From assembly GCA_021769545.1 (NCBI GenBank), contig JAETSS010000083.1:1-6375 (forward strand): a stretch of DNA of 6,375 nucleotides, written 5' to 3'. This document shows positions 1 through 6,367 of the stretch, piece after piece. The stretch comes from Eubacterium sp. (GTDB taxonomy: Bacteria; Bacillota_A; Clostridia; Peptostreptococcales; Anaerovoracaceae). Every line of letters begins with the position of its first letter. Positions within the stretch are counted from its first letter, which is position 1. The translations under genes and the position numbers were made by a program. Under the pieces are notes generated by a model that was given only the letters and a program-made list of their open reading frames with translations, ran no database searches and was not told where the DNA came from.

Positions 1-29
1 ATTTGAAATTTATTTAATTTTCCGTCTTT

Positions 30-61
30 TTGACTGCCGTTTTGTCTCCACATGGTATATA
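30..61 (+). promoter_or_regulatory. Probable promoter of the deoC-type gene
   Basis: A TTGACT hexamer at 30-35 is a good -35 match. An extended -10 element (TG at 53-54, one base, then TATATA at 56-61) follows with a 20-base spacer. This spacer is longer than the usual 17, but the TG extension can compensate. A second hexamer, TATAAT, starts at 58. Transcription would begin near 67-70, leaving a leader of about 43 bases before the start codon. The surrounding 1-50 is AT-rich with no coding signal. The sequence matches are seen directly; promoter activity is inferred. Confidence 0.55.
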
Positions 62-92
62 ATATTTTATATACAGATAAACTATATACCAT
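52..92. promoter_or_regulatory. Inverted repeat over the -10 region, candidate operator
   Basis: A perfect 10-base inverted repeat, ATGGTATATA at 52-61 and TATATACCAT at 83-92, is separated by 21 bases. The left arm covers the extended -10 hexamer and the right arm lies just after the predicted transcription start. Because only the right arm would be fully transcribed, a DNA operator is more likely than an RNA hairpin. A repressor of the deoxynucleoside or sugar-phosphate type would fit the gene, but no regulator is encoded here. The arms are AT-rich, so some chance similarity is possible. Confidence 0.4.
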
Positions 93-111
93 ATTATTAA
101 GGAGGATTGAT

Positions 112-792
112 ATGAAAAAACCATTTAATAAGTATTTCGAGCATACACTGCTCAAGCCTGATACTATGAAAAAAGAAGTTATCGATTTATTTATGGAAGC
201 GTTGAAGTATGATTTCCATGCCGTATGTGTAGACGGCTGTTACCTGCCTGACGCCTGGGAGCATCTTGAGGGGAGCGGAATAATGATTTCTACAGTTACA
301 GGCTTCCCTCTCGGAACGATGGATACATATTCAAAATACGGAGAGACCTACGAGGCGATCAATGACGGAGCGGAGGAAGTCGACGCCATGATGAATATCG
401 GCGCCATTAAAGAAGGCCGCTATGATTACATAAAAGGCGAAGTCACTGCTTTATCAGAGCTCTGTCATGATAAGACCGTTACATTCAAAATAATCCTTGA
501 AACATGTCTGCTGACCGACGACGAGATAATAAAAATGTGTCAGATATCACAAAGAGCAGGCGTTGATTTTATCAGAACATCTACCGGCTTCGGCTCGGAA
601 GGTGCTACTGTACATGCTGTAAAACTTATCAGGGATACTGTCGGCGACAGTATCAAAATAAAGGCCTCCGGCGGAATAAGGACATTAGATCATGCTATCG
701 AGCTTATCAACGCAGGGGCCGACAGACTGGGGACAAGCGCCTCTGTATATATTATGGAAGAATACATCAAAAAAGGCAGCCCTGAATTTTAA
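112..792 (+). CDS. deoC: DeoC-family aldolase (deoxyribose-phosphate aldolase-like) with altered active site
   Basis: The product has 226 residues, normal for DeoC class I aldolases. These are cytosolic TIM-barrel enzymes that cleave 2-deoxyribose 5-phosphate to glyceraldehyde 3-phosphate and acetaldehyde in deoxynucleoside catabolism. Family signatures in order are HTLLKPD (11-17), TGFPLG, EVDAMMNIGA containing Asp91, ETCLLTD, TSTGFG, and KASGGIR containing Lys184. The start chosen is ATG 112, preceded by AAGGAGG at 99-105 with a 6-base gap; an in-frame ATG at 52 has no such site and lies in the promoter. Oddities: the lysine that forms the Schiff base (E. coli Lys167, in the DFIKTSTG motif) is Arg155 here (codon 574-576). 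The position of E. coli Asp16 (usually IDHTLLKP) is Glu10. The usual VCVNP reads VCVDG. Family membership is clear; aldolase activity is uncertain, and a pseudoenzyme or a changed reaction is possible. It appears monocistronic. Confidence 0.9.
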   Translation: MKKPFNKYFEHTLLKPDTMKKEVIDLFMEALKYDFHAVCVDGCYLPDAWEHLEGSGIMISTVTGFPLGTMDTYSKYGETYEAINDGAEEVDAMMNIGAIKEGRYDYIKGEVTALSELCHDKTVTFKIILETCLLTDDEIIKMCQISQRAGVDFIRTSTGFGSEGATVHAVKLIRDTVGDSIKIKASGGIRTLDHAIELINAGADRLGTSASVYIMEEYIKKGSPEF

Positions 793-803
793 TCGGTTTG
801 TAC

Positions 804-833
804 AAAATCCATTGAGGTGGATTTTTTCCTTTT
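804..833 (+). terminator. Intrinsic terminator after the deoC-type gene
   Basis: A perfect 8-base stem (AAAATCCA at 804-811 with TGGATTTT at 818-825) has a 6-base loop. A T-rich run continues from the right arm through 833 (TTTTTT, CC, TTTT). It begins 12 bases after the stop codon, the usual spacing for a rho-independent terminator. The stem is AT-rich, so it may be leaky. Confidence 0.75.
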
Positions 834-849
834 GATGATATATAATAAT
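834..849 (+). promoter_or_regulatory. Possible -10 region of the DUF4317 gene promoter
   Basis: An extended -10-like element (TG at 836-837, one base, TATATA at 839-844, with TATAAT also readable at 841-846) repeats the arrangement seen before the deoC-type gene. No good -35 hexamer is found 16-18 bases upstream, where the terminator stem lies. If active, transcription would start near 850-853 and give a leader of about 70 bases. This is a sequence match only. Confidence 0.35.
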
Positions 850-874
850 CCTTGCTTTGAAATTACGATAATGA

Positions 875-897
875 CCCTACGCCGCAAGGCGGCAGGG
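875..897 (+). other. GC-rich 5'-leader hairpin with GNRA tetraloop
   Basis: CCCT (875-878) pairs with AGGG (894-897), and CGCC (880-883) pairs with GGCG (888-891). A GCAA tetraloop (884-887) caps the hairpin, with a small 1x2 internal loop between the two helices. It stands out in an AT-rich leader, 25 bases before the DUF4317 start codon and 11 bases before its ribosome binding site. No T run follows, so it is not a terminator. It could stabilise the mRNA or be part of a cis-regulatory RNA; I do not recognise a known riboswitch class. Confidence 0.45.
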
Positions 898-922
898 ATA
901 TTCAGCATAGGAGAATACGGAG

Positions 923-2065
923 ATGAATCAAAAGGAATTACAGGAGATAAGAAGACGTTTCAAACCGGATAAGGACAGCATCAGCTTTATATACGGATGC
1001 TATGTCAATCCTACCGGGGAGATCGTTTCGCAGATGGAGCTGTCGGTGGGGCTGATGGAACCTGAGGAGGCTGAGCTGTATCTTAAGCTTTTGAAAAAGG
1101 CCTTGTCGGGCTCCCTCGGCAGGAATCTAATGGACATAGAGTTTACCGTAAAACAGGTAGAGGAAAGCGATGAGCACAAGCTGCTGCAGGCCCTGAGACT
1201 TTCGCACCTACGGGATGAAAATATCAGACAGATGTTTTTCCGCAGGGTGATAGAATCAGTCAATATGGGTGAGGACAGCTATGTGATACTGGTAGCTTCC
1301 GATGCGTATGATGTACCTTTCAAAGGAAACGACGACGAGATCTGGGAAGAAGGCTCAAGCGAGGTCTTCGACTATATCATCTGCTGCATCTGTCCTGTAA
1401 AGGATGCAAAGGCGTCTTTGCGGTACTTTGCAGAGGAAAAGAGCTTCAGAGGTGCTTCATCCGGTCATGTGCTGGGCACGCCGGAGCTGGGATTCATGTT
1501 CCCGGCCTTTGACGACAGGAGCGCCAACATCTATAATGCCCTTTATTACAGCAGGAACCTTTCCGAGATACATGAGGAATTCATCGACGGGATCTTCAAT
1601 ACGGAAAAAGTGCCCCTTTCCGCAGGAGCGCAAAAGAACACATTCAGCGAAGTGCTATGTGAGTCGTTGGGTAACGAATGCAGTCTCGAGGTGGTGAAAT
1701 CGGTGCACGGTCAGATCAGGGAAAGGCTGCAGCTCCATAAAGAAAGCAAGGACCCGGAGGTGCCTGAGCTTTACGTCGAGGATGTTGACGATATCCTCAA
1801 GAAGAGCGGCGTCACCGATGAAAAGATCACTTCCTTCGATGAAGTATGCCGAAGGCAGTTTGGTGAAAGCACGGTGATGAATCCCAACAACCTCATCGAG
1901 AGCAAAAAGTTCGAGATGGTGACACCGGAGGTAAAGATCACGGTAGACCCGGAATTTACATATCTGATAAAGACAAAAGAAATCGACGGCAGCAAGTATA
2001 TACTCATACCTGTCGGAGAAGGAGTCGAAGTCAACGGGATAGATATAAGCATCGAGGAGGAATAA
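923..2065 (+). CDS. DUF4317 family protein
   Basis: A 380-residue soluble protein with no signal peptide or membrane segment. It matches the DUF4317 family from memory. The N-terminus has IRRRFKPDKDSI (about 9-20), followed by GCYVNPTGEIVS, a GLMEPEEAELYLKLLKKALSG block (about 43-63) and GRNLMDIEF. Further on come SYVILVASDAYDVPFK (about 119-134) and a short cysteine cluster, CCICPVK, with Cys154, Cys155 and Cys157. The C-terminal third is acidic and ends in an EEE-rich tail. The family is widespread in Clostridia and has no established function; the cysteine cluster might bind metal or be redox active, which is inference. The start is supported by AGGAG at 909-913, 9 bases from ATG 923, and by the typical family N-terminus. 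The gene stands alone, after a terminator and converging on the next gene. Confidence 0.9.
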   Translation: MNQKELQEIRRRFKPDKDSISFIYGCYVNPTGEIVSQMELSVGLMEPEEAELYLKLLKKALSGSLGRNLMDIEFTVKQVEESDEHKLLQALRLSHLRDENIRQMFFRRVIESVNMGEDSYVILVASDAYDVPFKGNDDEIWEEGSSEVFDYIICCICPVKDAKASLRYFAEEKSFRGASSGHVLGTPELGFMFPAFDDRSANIYNALYYSRNLSEIHEEFIDGIFNTEKVPLSAGAQKNTFSEVLCESLGNECSLEVVKSVHGQIRERLQLHKESKDPEVPELYVEDVDDILKKSGVTDEKITSFDEVCRRQFGESTVMNPNNLIESKKFEMVTPEVKITVDPEFTYLIKTKEIDGSKYILIPVGEGVEVNGIDISIEEE

Positions 2066-2071
2066 AGGATC

Positions 2072-2116
2072 GCGCCGGTTTTAGCTGAGCTTGATATTAT
2101 CGGCGCCTCTGTTTTT
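2072..2116 (+). terminator. Possible terminator between convergent genes
   Basis: A perfect 6-base GC-rich inverted repeat, GCGCCG (2072-2077) and CGGCGC (2101-2106), could extend by two weaker pairs around a loop of about 20 bases. It is followed on the + strand by CTCT, a G and TTTTT (2112-2116). This would end transcription of the DUF4317 gene. The right arm and T run lie inside the 3' end of the opposing membrane-protein gene. On the - strand the flank is less T-rich (CCTTTATTCC), so termination there would be weaker. Confidence 0.4.
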
Positions 2117-2614
2117 GACGCGTTTGAGATAGAAGTTTATCAGCAGTGTGTAGATGTAGTCGTATAAGAGGAGCATCAGTATTCCTGCGATGATGAGGAG
2201 CCATACGGGATAAGCCGGCAGGTGGATGCTGCCCAGGAGCAGCTCTTTGAAGCCGATGAGACCTATGCAAAGAACAGCCGCGAAAAATGCGGCTTTTATT
2301 ATTATCTGCAAAAGTCCGCTGTGCAGCTTTTCTATGAAATATTTTAAAATTCCGTAGTAGCCGAAAAAGAAAGCGTAGGGAATCATGGCAAGCTTGTTGG
2401 GTATAAGCACAAGCCCGAGAAGAACGGCGGCTCCATACATGATGACTCCGCCCTTTACACCTGATTCCATTATCATTACGGCGGTAAACAGTGAGCTTAT
2501 GGCAAACAGCGTCAGCTCGATGCCCGGGACGATGGAACCGGCGAACATGAATATAACAGTAAGGGCGAGACATATCCCGCCCAGAGCTATTGTAGAAGTT
2601 TTGGATTTTTTCAA
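2081..2614 (-). CDS. Small polytopic membrane protein, ECF S-component-like
   Basis: A 177-residue very hydrophobic protein with about six predicted membrane segments, near residues 9-28, 33-50, 55-71, 76-94, 103-121 and 136-160, and a basic C-terminal tail (KRVKNR). Length, helix number and the short Lys/Ser N-terminus resemble ECF transporter S components (substrate-binding membrane subunits), but no substrate motif is recognised, so this is only a resemblance. The start is taken as TTG at 2614-2612 because AGAGG (2623-2627) sits 8 bases upstream. The in-frame ATG at 2662 lies inside the J-protein gene with no such site. It is the last gene of the cluster, 17 bases after the J-domain gene, so it probably shares its transcript. 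Substrate and function are unknown. Confidence 0.8.
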   Translation of the reverse strand: MKKSKTSTIALGGICLALTVIFMFAGSIVPGIELTLFAISSLFTAVMIMESGVKGGVIMYGAAVLLGLVLIPNKLAMIPYAFFFGYYGILKYFIEKLHSGLLQIIIKAAFFAAVLCIGLIGFKELLLGSIHLPAYPVWLLIIAGILMLLLYDYIYTLLINFYLKRVKNRGADNIKLS

Positions 2615-2622
2615 TGTGGTAT

Positions 2623-2627
2623 CCTCT
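2623..2627 (-). promoter_or_regulatory. Ribosome binding site deciding a TTG start
   Basis: AGAGG on the - strand (within AAAAGAGGAT) is 8 bases upstream of the TTG codon at 2614-2612. It lies in the 17-base gap after the J-domain stop codon. This placement supports TTG over the upstream in-frame ATG codons at 2662 and 2689, both of which fall within the previous gene. Confidence 0.7.
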
Positions 2628-2631
2628 TTTC

Positions 2632-3186
2632 TTATATACAGTCTATACAGCAGTCGGCGCATATGTAGCACTGCAGCGCCTGACAGCACATGTCGTCGCT
2701 TCGACCGTAGCCTCTGCCGTAAGCCTGATTCTGATACGCTCCGCCCATATTTATTATACGGCCGTAGGCCTGACTGTATTCCACGTTGCTCGGATCCAGA
2801 TCGTTGGCCGTTTTCAGCTTGTTGATGGCGTCGTCATACCAGCCCTTTCTGTAGGAAAGCATTCCCGACAGGAAAAACCATTCGGCGCTTCTGTCTCTCG
2901 TACCGTTGAGTATCTGCTCTGCTGCAGTGAGATTGCCTGCGTCGATGTATCTTCTCACTGCCATATAGTCGGGCGTGCCGTATCCGCCGCCTGAGCCGGA
3001 TGTTCTTCCCTTCATCAGCATATCGTATGCTTCGTTGATCTCCTGGAGCTTTTCCTCTGCCAGTTCAGACAGCGGGTTGTTCTGATATTTGTCGGGATGA
3101 TATTTTTTCACAAGCTCCTTGTAGGCTCTTTTTATTTCCTCTTCGGAAGCGTTTTCTGACACTCCCAGCACTTCATAAGGGTTCAT
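2632..3186 (-). CDS. J-domain (DnaJ-like) protein with TPR-like region and Cys-rich tail
   Basis: A 184-residue protein. Residues 1-60 form a canonical J domain: NPYEVLGV at the start, a basic helix II and the HPD motif at 30-32, which stimulates Hsp70 ATPase activity, then [14 protein letters not shown] short Gly-rich linker (about 61-70) follows, then helical TPR-like repeats (about 74-146; [25 protein letters not shown]), a GYGRGYGR stretch, and a tail with seven cysteines among the last 18 residues (167, 168, 173, 176, 179, 180, 183). It lacks the zinc-finger and substrate domains of full DnaJ, so it is a class C J protein, likely a specialised co-chaperone. The tail could bind metal, carry lipid or form disulfides; which is not known. 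ATG 3186 has AGGAG (3193-3197) 6 bases upstream. It lies 22 bases after the DUF5685 gene, in the same transcript. No Hsp70 gene is present in the window. Confidence 0.92.
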   Translation of the reverse strand: MNPYEVLGVSENASEEEIKRAYKELVKKYHPDKYQNNPLSELAEEKLQEINEAYDMLMKGRTSGSGGGYGTPDYMAVRRYIDAGNLTAAEQILNGTRDRSAEWFFLSGMLSYRKGWYDDAINKLKTANDLDPSNVEYSQAYGRIINMGGAYQNQAYGRGYGRSDDMCCQALQCYICADCCIDCI

Positions 3187-3208
3187 TCGGTTCTCCTTTT
3201 CTTTGAAA

Positions 3209-4249
3209 TCAGATTTGTTTATCTTTCTCTGTTCTTGTTATTATTTCTTCTGTTTTACGGTTGAGTCCAAAGTAAATCACATTCTCTATTATACCCGTAT
3301 TCTTCTTAATATCAAGTGTATCGATATAATTACTCAGCACCGCGAGATAGTGGTACAGATTGAACCTGATATCAGGCTCGATACGGGCTCTGAATCCATC
3401 CGGCGTTTCTGAATCCGCATCGTATTGGAATCTGTAAAGCAGCGGGTTGTATGCTCCGCTTTCGATGTTTTCCTCGATGTCGTCCACGGCGTCTATGAGA
3501 TATATCCACTTGCCCATGTGGTAGCCGATGGAAGCGAAGGACTGGTATCTGTCTGCCGGGGCAGGCTGCAGATCAAGAGATATGATATCGTCCTCGGATT
3601 CATTCGTCTGCTGTGCTGCCATTTTTTGTCCCGACTGAGGTTTATCACCGATGTCACGGCCACCCTGCTGTGTGTCCGCATTGCGTCCGTTTTCCAATGA
3701 TGACGCATCCCCGTAAACTGCCCTGATCCCTTCCGCGAATATCACTTCCATGATCTTTGAAAAGGCCTCTGCAGCCATGTCCAGGCTGGGGCATTTTTCC
3801 TTTTCCAGGGCGGAAAGCTCCGAAAGGTTCCGTGCTATCCCTTTACAAAGGTCGGGATATTGTTTTTTTAGACGTTTATATATCCTCTTTAAAAGCAGCA
3901 TCGTAGCCTTTGCATAGAGCCTGCCTTCATCCTTTGCATCGTCTATCAGCTTATACCATGCCAGGATCAGCATGACGTCGCCGGCGTAGTCGATGGCGCG
4001 GTTTCTTATGATGGTCCTTTTCCTTCCGGCGGGGTGGGCGATGCAGTGTTCCTGAGCGGGTTCATCCGGTCCGTCATCGAGAGCTGCCAGGATCACAGCA
4101 AGAAAAGCGGCATCGTAGCTCAGCGCCATCCGTGGCAGCTGACCGTACCGCTTTCCTATTGATTTGCATATACCGCAGTAGTAGCCTGTGTATATTTCGT
4201 ATTCGCGAACCTTCAGCTCGCCCTTGTCGATCTTCACATAACCCAGCAT
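3209..4249 (-). CDS. DUF5685 family protein
   Basis: A 346-residue, mostly helical, cytosolic-looking protein recognised as DUF5685 by the start [20 protein letters not shown] and the [14 protein letters not shown] motif. Cys25 and Cys28 form a CxxC pair, and Cys69 and His72 (CIAHP) are candidate partners for a metal site. Two acidic motifs, DDAKDE (103-108) and DAVDDIEEN (253-261, followed by YNPL), look like DDxxD-type sites, but family function is not established. A hydrophilic Gln/Ser/Asp/Gly-rich stretch (about 181-233) appears to be an inserted linker before the conserved [16 protein letters not shown] block. ATG 4249 gives the family N-terminus, although no clear Shine-Dalgarno site precedes it. 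It is the first gene of the cluster with the J protein and membrane protein; a DUF5685 gene beside a J-domain gene is, to my recollection, a recurrent pairing in Clostridia. Confidence 0.88.
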   Translation of the reverse strand: MLGYVKIDKGELKVREYEIYTGYYCGICKSIGKRYGQLPRMALSYDAAFLAVILAALDDGPDEPAQEHCIAHPAGRKRTIIRNRAIDYAGDVMLILAWYKLIDDAKDEGRLYAKATMLLLKRIYKRLKKQYPDLCKGIARNLSELSALEKEKCPSLDMAAEAFSKIMEVIFAEGIRAVYGDASSLENGRNADTQQGGRDIGDKPQSGQKMAAQQTNESEDDIISLDLQPAPADRYQSFASIGYHMGKWIYLIDAVDDIEENIESGAYNPLLYRFQYDADSETPDGFRARIEPDIRFNLYHYLAVLSNYIDTLDIKKNTGIIENVIYFGLNRKTEEIITRTEKDKQI

Positions 4250-4315
4250 AGCATCAGACTACCATAAAAATGCATGGATTTCAAATAAAGAACGGTGAAG
4301 ATTTGTTGAAAAATT

Positions 4316-6367
4316 CTATTTCTTTACTATCTTGTAGTACAGCTTCGATGTAAGCACGTATACGATGGTGTAAAACAGTGCGAACACCAGGAAGCAGCCG
4401 ATGGTGCAGGCGGTGAACAGTCTCAGGTTGAACAGGTTCATCAGCGTGAGTATCTTGAAGATGAAGGGGAAGTGGAAGGCCACGTGCATGCCCGCCATGA
4501 AGAGAGGCAGGAAGAACACGATCAGCAGCTGTGAATTGATGGAGCGCTTGACCTCCCTGTGGCTCATCCCCACATTCTGCATTATTTCGAATCGCTTCTG
4601 ATCCTCATAACCTTCTGTAAGCTGCTTGTAGTACATGATGAGCACCGTCGCCATGATGAACAGCAGCCCCAGGAATATACCGATGAAGAACAGCCCTGTA
4701 AAGTCAGTGCCGAAGCCCTCAGACTCTGCGGACCTGCATTCCAGGGAGCCTGTAAAGCCCGATGATTCTCCGGCATTTCCGCTGTCGTTGGAAAGGGCTC
4801 TTATCCTTTCGCTCATGATGTGATATGCGCGCTGGATATCGTCCTTGTTTTTTTCGGGATTTCCTGCGATGTCTGTCATATGATGGTAGCTTATATAGGA
4901 GCCCATGTTTTCATATACTTCGATATTTTTTTCGAAAAGTCTCTGCATCACGGCTTCGTCCTTAACGACTACGAAGTGGCTGTTGGTTATGTTGGCTGCC
5001 ATATTGCCGCTTACCATGAATTCATCCAGCGTCTTTACTACATGGAGACTATCGTCGAAGATGTTTATGGTGTCGGTGGCAAGCTTTTTTCTGTTGGAAT
5101 ATACCAGCACATCGTTTTCGTCATCCAGCGTTTCGTGGGTATGCATGCATCTGTTGTAATCCTCCAGCGTGATGAAGTCCAGCGTTGCAAGCATGTTGTA
5201 TGCACTGATGGAGGCCGTAAAGCTGTCATACTGTTCGGCGTCGGTGACGAATGTATCGGTATCCTTATCATAGGTCGCAGTCACGGCAAGATCGCTGTAT
5301 CGGATCTCGTTTTTCTTCTGCAGACCTTCCTCCCGAAGGACTTCGTCGAATATCTTATCGGCGTCGTCTATGAGAGGGTCGTCATTCATGGCAGATATGG
5401 CGAACTCTGTCGGGTAGCGGCTGTTGAGCGTATCGTCCAGTCCCAGATACATGCACAGCGTCACCGAGACCATTACGAGTACCATGGTGGAAAGGATGCA
5501 GATGTTGGCAAGTCCTACGGCGTTTCTTTTCATCCTGTACATCATGGAGGAAACGCTGATAAAATGCTTTGATTTATAATAATACCCCTTGTTTTTTCTG
5601 AGCAGCTTAAGCAGCGCGATACTTCCAGCCGTAAACAGCAGATATGTTCCGACTATGACAAGTATTACAGCAACAAAATAAAACGCGAATGCAGCCACCG
5701 GATTTTTCATGGTGACGGCGATGAAATATCCGCTTCCCAGACAGGCGACACCAAGTGCGGCCAGGAACCATTTTGCCTTTGGCTCACGTTCTCCCGTGCT
5801 GTCACTTTTGAGCAGCTCGACGGGATTCGCCTTATATATCTGTCTCATGGAATTCAGCAGGATCAGCAAAAAAATCACACCGAAGAGCAGGAAGCTTTTT
5901 CCCATTGCCGATCCGGAAACATAGAACCCCAGCGGGAGCCCGCCTCCCAGAAGCCTGGAAAGTATCAGATACATCAGCTTATCCAGCAATATCCCCAAAA
6001 GTATGCCCAAAACCATGACGATGATATACGTGTAAATGGTTTCCAGCGTAATGACCTTTGCGATATGGCGCTTTTCCATGCCCAGTATATTGTAAAGCCC
6101 GAATTCGCTCCGTCTGCGCTTTACAAGGAAGCTGTTTATGTAGAACAGGAATATGAAAGCGAAGATGGAAACGATTATCTGGCCGAAGCCCATATATGAC
6201 TGTATGATGTTGCCGCCCCACAGATCGATCAGGCTTTCATTGCCTGCCAGAGAGCAGATTATGTAGTAGATGGATATGGTCAGGATGCAGGAGATCATGT
6301 ACGGGACATATGTCCTGCGGTTGCTTTTGATGTTGGTAAAAGCCATTCCGGGATAAAGTCTAGCCAT
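4316..6367 (-). CDS. BceB/FtsX-like ABC transporter permease
   Basis: A 683-residue membrane protein with the ten-helix layout of BceB-type permeases. Predicted helices lie near 24-42, 64-82, 111-137, 159-177, 200-218, 228-256, 286-308, 558-580, 613-632 and 650-673. Between helices 7 and 8 is a large extracellular domain of about 245 residues (309-555), the part that recognises peptide antibiotics in this family. FtsX-family cytoplasmic motifs are present: RRRSEFGLYNILGM after helix 2, NPVELLK after helix 4 and DQKRFEIMQNVGM after helix 8. Such permeases pair with a BceA-type ATPase and often a BceRS two-component system, giving bacitracin or lantibiotic resistance; neither partner is inside the window. 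The N-terminus (MARLYPGMAFTNIKSNRRTY) matches family starts, but the window ends 8 bases upstream, so its ribosome binding site cannot be seen and an earlier in-frame start is not excluded. The exact ligand is unknown. Confidence 0.9.
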   Translation of the reverse strand: MARLYPGMAFTNIKSNRRTYVPYMISCILTISIYYIICSLAGNESLIDLWGGNIIQSYMGFGQIIVSIFAFIFLFYINSFLVKRRRSEFGLYNILGMEKRHIAKVITLETIYTYIIVMVLGILLGILLDKLMYLILSRLLGGGLPLGFYVSGSAMGKSFLLFGVIFLLILLNSMRQIYKANPVELLKSDSTGEREPKAKWFLAALGVACLGSGYFIAVTMKNPVAAFAFYFVAVILVIVGTYLLFTAGSIALLKLLRKNKGYYYKSKHFISVSSMMYRMKRNAVGLANICILSTMVLVMVSVTLCMYLGLDDTLNSRYPTEFAISAMNDDPLIDDADKIFDEVLREEGLQKKNEIRYSDLAVTATYDKDTDTFVTDAEQYDSFTASISAYNMLATLDFITLEDYNRCMHTHETLDDENDVLVYSNRKKLATDTINIFDDSLHVVKTLDEFMVSGNMAANITNSHFVVVKDEAVMQRLFEKNIEVYENMGSYISYHHMTDIAGNPEKNKDDIQRAYHIMSERIRALSNDSGNAGESSGFTGSLECRSAESEGFGTDFTGLFFIGIFLGLLFIMATVLIMYYKQLTEGYEDQKRFEIMQNVGMSHREVKRSINSQLLIVFFLPLFMAGMHVAFHFPFIFKILTLMNLFNLRLFTACTIGCFLVFALFYTIVYVLTSKLYYKIVKK

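Noticed and set aside
52..111. In-frame N-terminal extension of the deoC-type gene from an ATG at 52
   Set aside because: The ATG lies inside the -10 element and inverted repeat, has no ribosome binding site, and the extra 20 residues do not resemble DeoC; ATG 112 has an ideal AAGGAGG.
1404..1697. A + strand frame within the DUF4317 gene
   Set aside because: It is a frame-shifted shadow, rich in Arg, Ser and Cys, with no independent start signal.
2097..2573. A 158-codon - strand frame rich in Arg and His
   Set aside because: It is an alternate frame of the membrane-protein gene; its composition is typical of a shadow frame and the hydrophobic frame is clearly the coding one.
2385..2994. Two overlapping + strand open frames (2385-2825 and 2614-2994)
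   Set aside because: Both are antisense to the membrane-protein and J-domain genes, with no ribosome binding site or recognisable motif.
4250..4315. Possible terminator or promoter between the permease and DUF5685 genes
   Set aside because: Only a weak CAAAT/ATTTG stem with a 14-base loop and poor promoter hexamers are present; neither call is supported, so read-through or an unrecognised promoter are equally possible.
4820..5572. A 250-codon open frame on the + strand
   Set aside because: It is wholly antisense to the BceB-type permease, has no family resemblance and is explained by codon bias of the real gene.
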